From assembly GCF_018596335.1 (NCBI RefSeq), contig NZ_JAHEPS010000002.1, positions 248,001-312,000 of the forward strand: DNA of 64,000 nucleotides. The letters run 5' to 3'. Below, piece by piece: positions 62,725 to 64,000 of this stretch. The notes below the pieces were generated by a model. It did not search any database, was not told the DNA's origin, and was given only the letters and a program-made list of their open reading frames with translations. The DNA comes from Shewanella jiangmenensis. GTDB taxonomy: Bacteria > Pseudomonadota > Gammaproteobacteria > Enterobacterales > Shewanellaceae. The position numbers were made by a program, and so were the translations under genes. The first letter of the stretch is position 1, and every line of letters starts with the position of its first letter.

Positions 62725-63636
62725 TTAGCCCATCATGCCGAGCAAGGACTCCTGGCTGCCAAAGCGCTTGGTAAAGAAATCCAGAAACACACTGATGTTA
62801 CTGGCAAGCTGTTTTCGACTGGAATAGACGCCATAAACCTTAAACGGCTCCATCGGCCACTCCGGCAGGATGGGCATCAGCGCACCACTGGCCAGATCGT
62901 TTTTGCACTGGGCGTGGGACAGCATGGCAATGCCAAAATCGTCCAGCGCCAGTTGGCGCACCATCACCACGCTGTTAACCCGCACCCGCCGCTTAAAGGC
63001 GACCATGGTTTTGCGGGCGCCTTTCCCGAGCGGCCAGATGGGCGCCGAGCGGGTGGTGCCAAGCAGAATACCCGCGTGGTTGCCAAGCTCCTTCGGGCTG
63101 GCTGGCGTGCCATGTTGCTTAAGGTATCCAGGGCTTGCCACCAATATTGGCTGGCGCTCAAACAGCAGGCGGGCGACGTTGTCAGACGGCTGCAGCGGCC
63201 CGTATTTGATGGCGATATCGTAACCTTCGCCCACCAGGCCGACGTCTGAGTCGGTAAATTGCACGTCCAGATCAACGCTTGGGTACAGGCGTAAAAAGCC
63301 GCTGCAAAGGTTGGCGATGAGCTCCTGATTGAATGACACCGGAATCGCGACCCTGAGTGACCCCGACACGTCGGCGTGGGTGTGCTCAATCACAGCTTTG
63401 GCGGCTTCAAGCTCGTTCACTATGGTTTCGCAGTGCTGATAAAAGAGGGCGCCCACCTGAGTCAGGCTTAAATTGCGGGTGTCGCGCTGCAGCAGACGCA
63501 CCCCAAGCTCCTCTTCGAGCTGAGCAACTTTCCGACTAATGGTGGATTTTGGCATGCCGGTATCTCTGGCAGCCTGACTGAAGCCTTGAGATCTGACCAC
63601 TGCAGCAAACAGCGCCATCCCATTCAAATCTGGCAT
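62725..63636 (-). CDS. LysR-family transcriptional regulator
   Basis: A 303-residue regulator. Winged HTH in residues 1-60 (FSQAARDTGMPKSTISRKVAQLEEELGVRLLQRDTR), then the substrate-binding-like domain (SGSLRVAIPVSF, DIAIKYGPLQPSDNVARLL), as in the PecT/DmlR-like subgroup. Divergent from the partial gene at the right edge, its probable target; the gap is 121 bases. Effector unknown. Confidence 0.93.
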   Translation of the reverse strand: MPDLNGMALFAAVVRSQGFSQAARDTGMPKSTISRKVAQLEEELGVRLLQRDTRNLSLTQVGALFYQHCETIVNELEAAKAVIEHTHADVSGSLRVAIPVSFNQELIANLCSGFLRLYPSVDLDVQFTDSDVGLVGEGYDIAIKYGPLQPSDNVARLLFERQPILVASPGYLKQHGTPASPKELGNHAGILLGTTRSAPIWPLGKGARKTMVAFKRRVRVNSVVMVRQLALDDFGIAMLSHAQCKNDLASGALMPILPEWPMEPFKVYGVYSSRKQLASNISVFLDFFTKRFGSQESLLGMMG

Positions 63637-63757
63637 TTTTTTTCTACTGTCTCAAAAATGGAACATAGCGTCCAAGGCAGTTTAATGGTATTTACAAAGC
63701 GAAGAAAGGTATATTTGTTGGCTAAAAATTTTCAGAGGCTTAGCAGAGGATCTTTTG

Positions 63758-64000
63758 ATGACCACCAATAAGAAGCCCACTCACACGACTCAAGCTCAAA
63801 AGCCTGACCCGCTGTTTTTGCAGGCAGAGCATTTGGCGAAGGATTTTTCGCTGTTTCCTGAGCACAGCAAGCAAAGCTTGTCTGAAGAAATCAAAGGCCT
63901 GCTGGACGATGCAGCTATCCAGGCCAACCTCAAGGGACTGGCCAATCTGGACGTGGATGGCTATGTTGCCAAGGTAATTCAGCCGACTCAGGACAAGACC
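63758..64000 (+). CDS. 5' part of an unidentified gene, cut by window end
   Basis: 81 codons are visible, starting MTTNKKPTHTTQAQKPDPL and reading on to the edge without a stop. ATG 63758 follows AGAGGA. There is no signal peptide. The part seen is polar (KDFSLFPEHSKQSLSEEI) and matches nothing I recognise. Divergent from the LysR gene, whose regulator may control it. Confidence 0.6.
   Translation, partial: MTTNKKPTHTTQAQKPDPLFLQAEHLAKDFSLFPEHSKQSLSEEIKGLLDDAAIQANLKGLANLDVDGYVAKVIQPTQDKT

Overview
The window is ordinary chromosomal sequence from a Gram-negative gammaproteobacterium. Gene content and order point to Shewanella, and the GC-rich, repeat-prone character suggests a species close to S. 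amazonensis; this is judged from memory of protein families, not from a search. Supporting signs are the sprT-endA-rsmE-gshB-alkaline phosphatase block, the cutA-dsbD pair next to fxsA, an RsmC beginning MLTNPSQ, FNR/EtrA-type boxes, and many c-di-GMP and chemotaxis genes. No phage, insertion sequence, rRNA operon or CRISPR array was seen. About fifty protein genes and one tRNA gene can be supported.

Layout. 0-9 kb: NYN-domain protein, periplasmic solute-binding protein, lipoprotein, DinB-like protein, class A acid phosphatase, DUF1254 protein, MFS exporter with an acidic tail. 9-19 kb: diguanylate cyclase, two outer-membrane barrels (DUF481, and an Omp85-like barrel without POTRA domains), YbaK deacylase, a secreted M9 collagenase, a quinone-oxidoreductase-like dehydrogenase and an unknown acidic protein. 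19-31 kb: galM, a galK with an altered third motif, a Kef-type antiporter, dsbD-cutA, fxsA, a Ser/Thr kinase with an unassigned C-terminal half, a small Cys-rich protein behind a perfect FNR box, tpm and a porin. 31-37.2 kb: tcdA, an orphan histidine kinase, a SieB-like membrane protein, a 42-residue DUF3149 protein, and a chemoreceptor fused to hemerythrin behind two FNR-type boxes.

37.3-47.5 kb: tRNA-Leu(CAA) followed by three iterated copies of its own 3' end plus terminator, then a mannoside-utilisation locus. Two GH92 alpha-mannosidases, an FHS-type sugar transporter, a PfkB fructokinase and an AGE-family mannose isomerase form one minus-strand operon. It is divergent from a LacI-type repressor gene, with a perfect 14-bp palindrome between them. 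The inferred route is mannoside to mannose to fructose to fructose-6-phosphate.

47.5-64 kb: M50 metalloprotease, FapA/DUF342 protein, rsmC, a three-gene unit (short PstS-like binding domain, outer-membrane barrel, GGDEF-EAL protein), alkaline phosphatase with a repetitive tail, gshB, rsmE, endA, sprT, an exported pyroglutamyl-peptidase-like protein with Ser in place of the catalytic Cys, a LysR regulator and the start of a divergent gene cut by the window edge.

Two things stand out. Many spacers carry their own, mutually unrelated short tandem duplication (period 10-20 bp, often 13-16), and several genes carry in-frame equivalents. The tRNA-Leu locus has an rtT-like array of tRNA 3'-end repeats.
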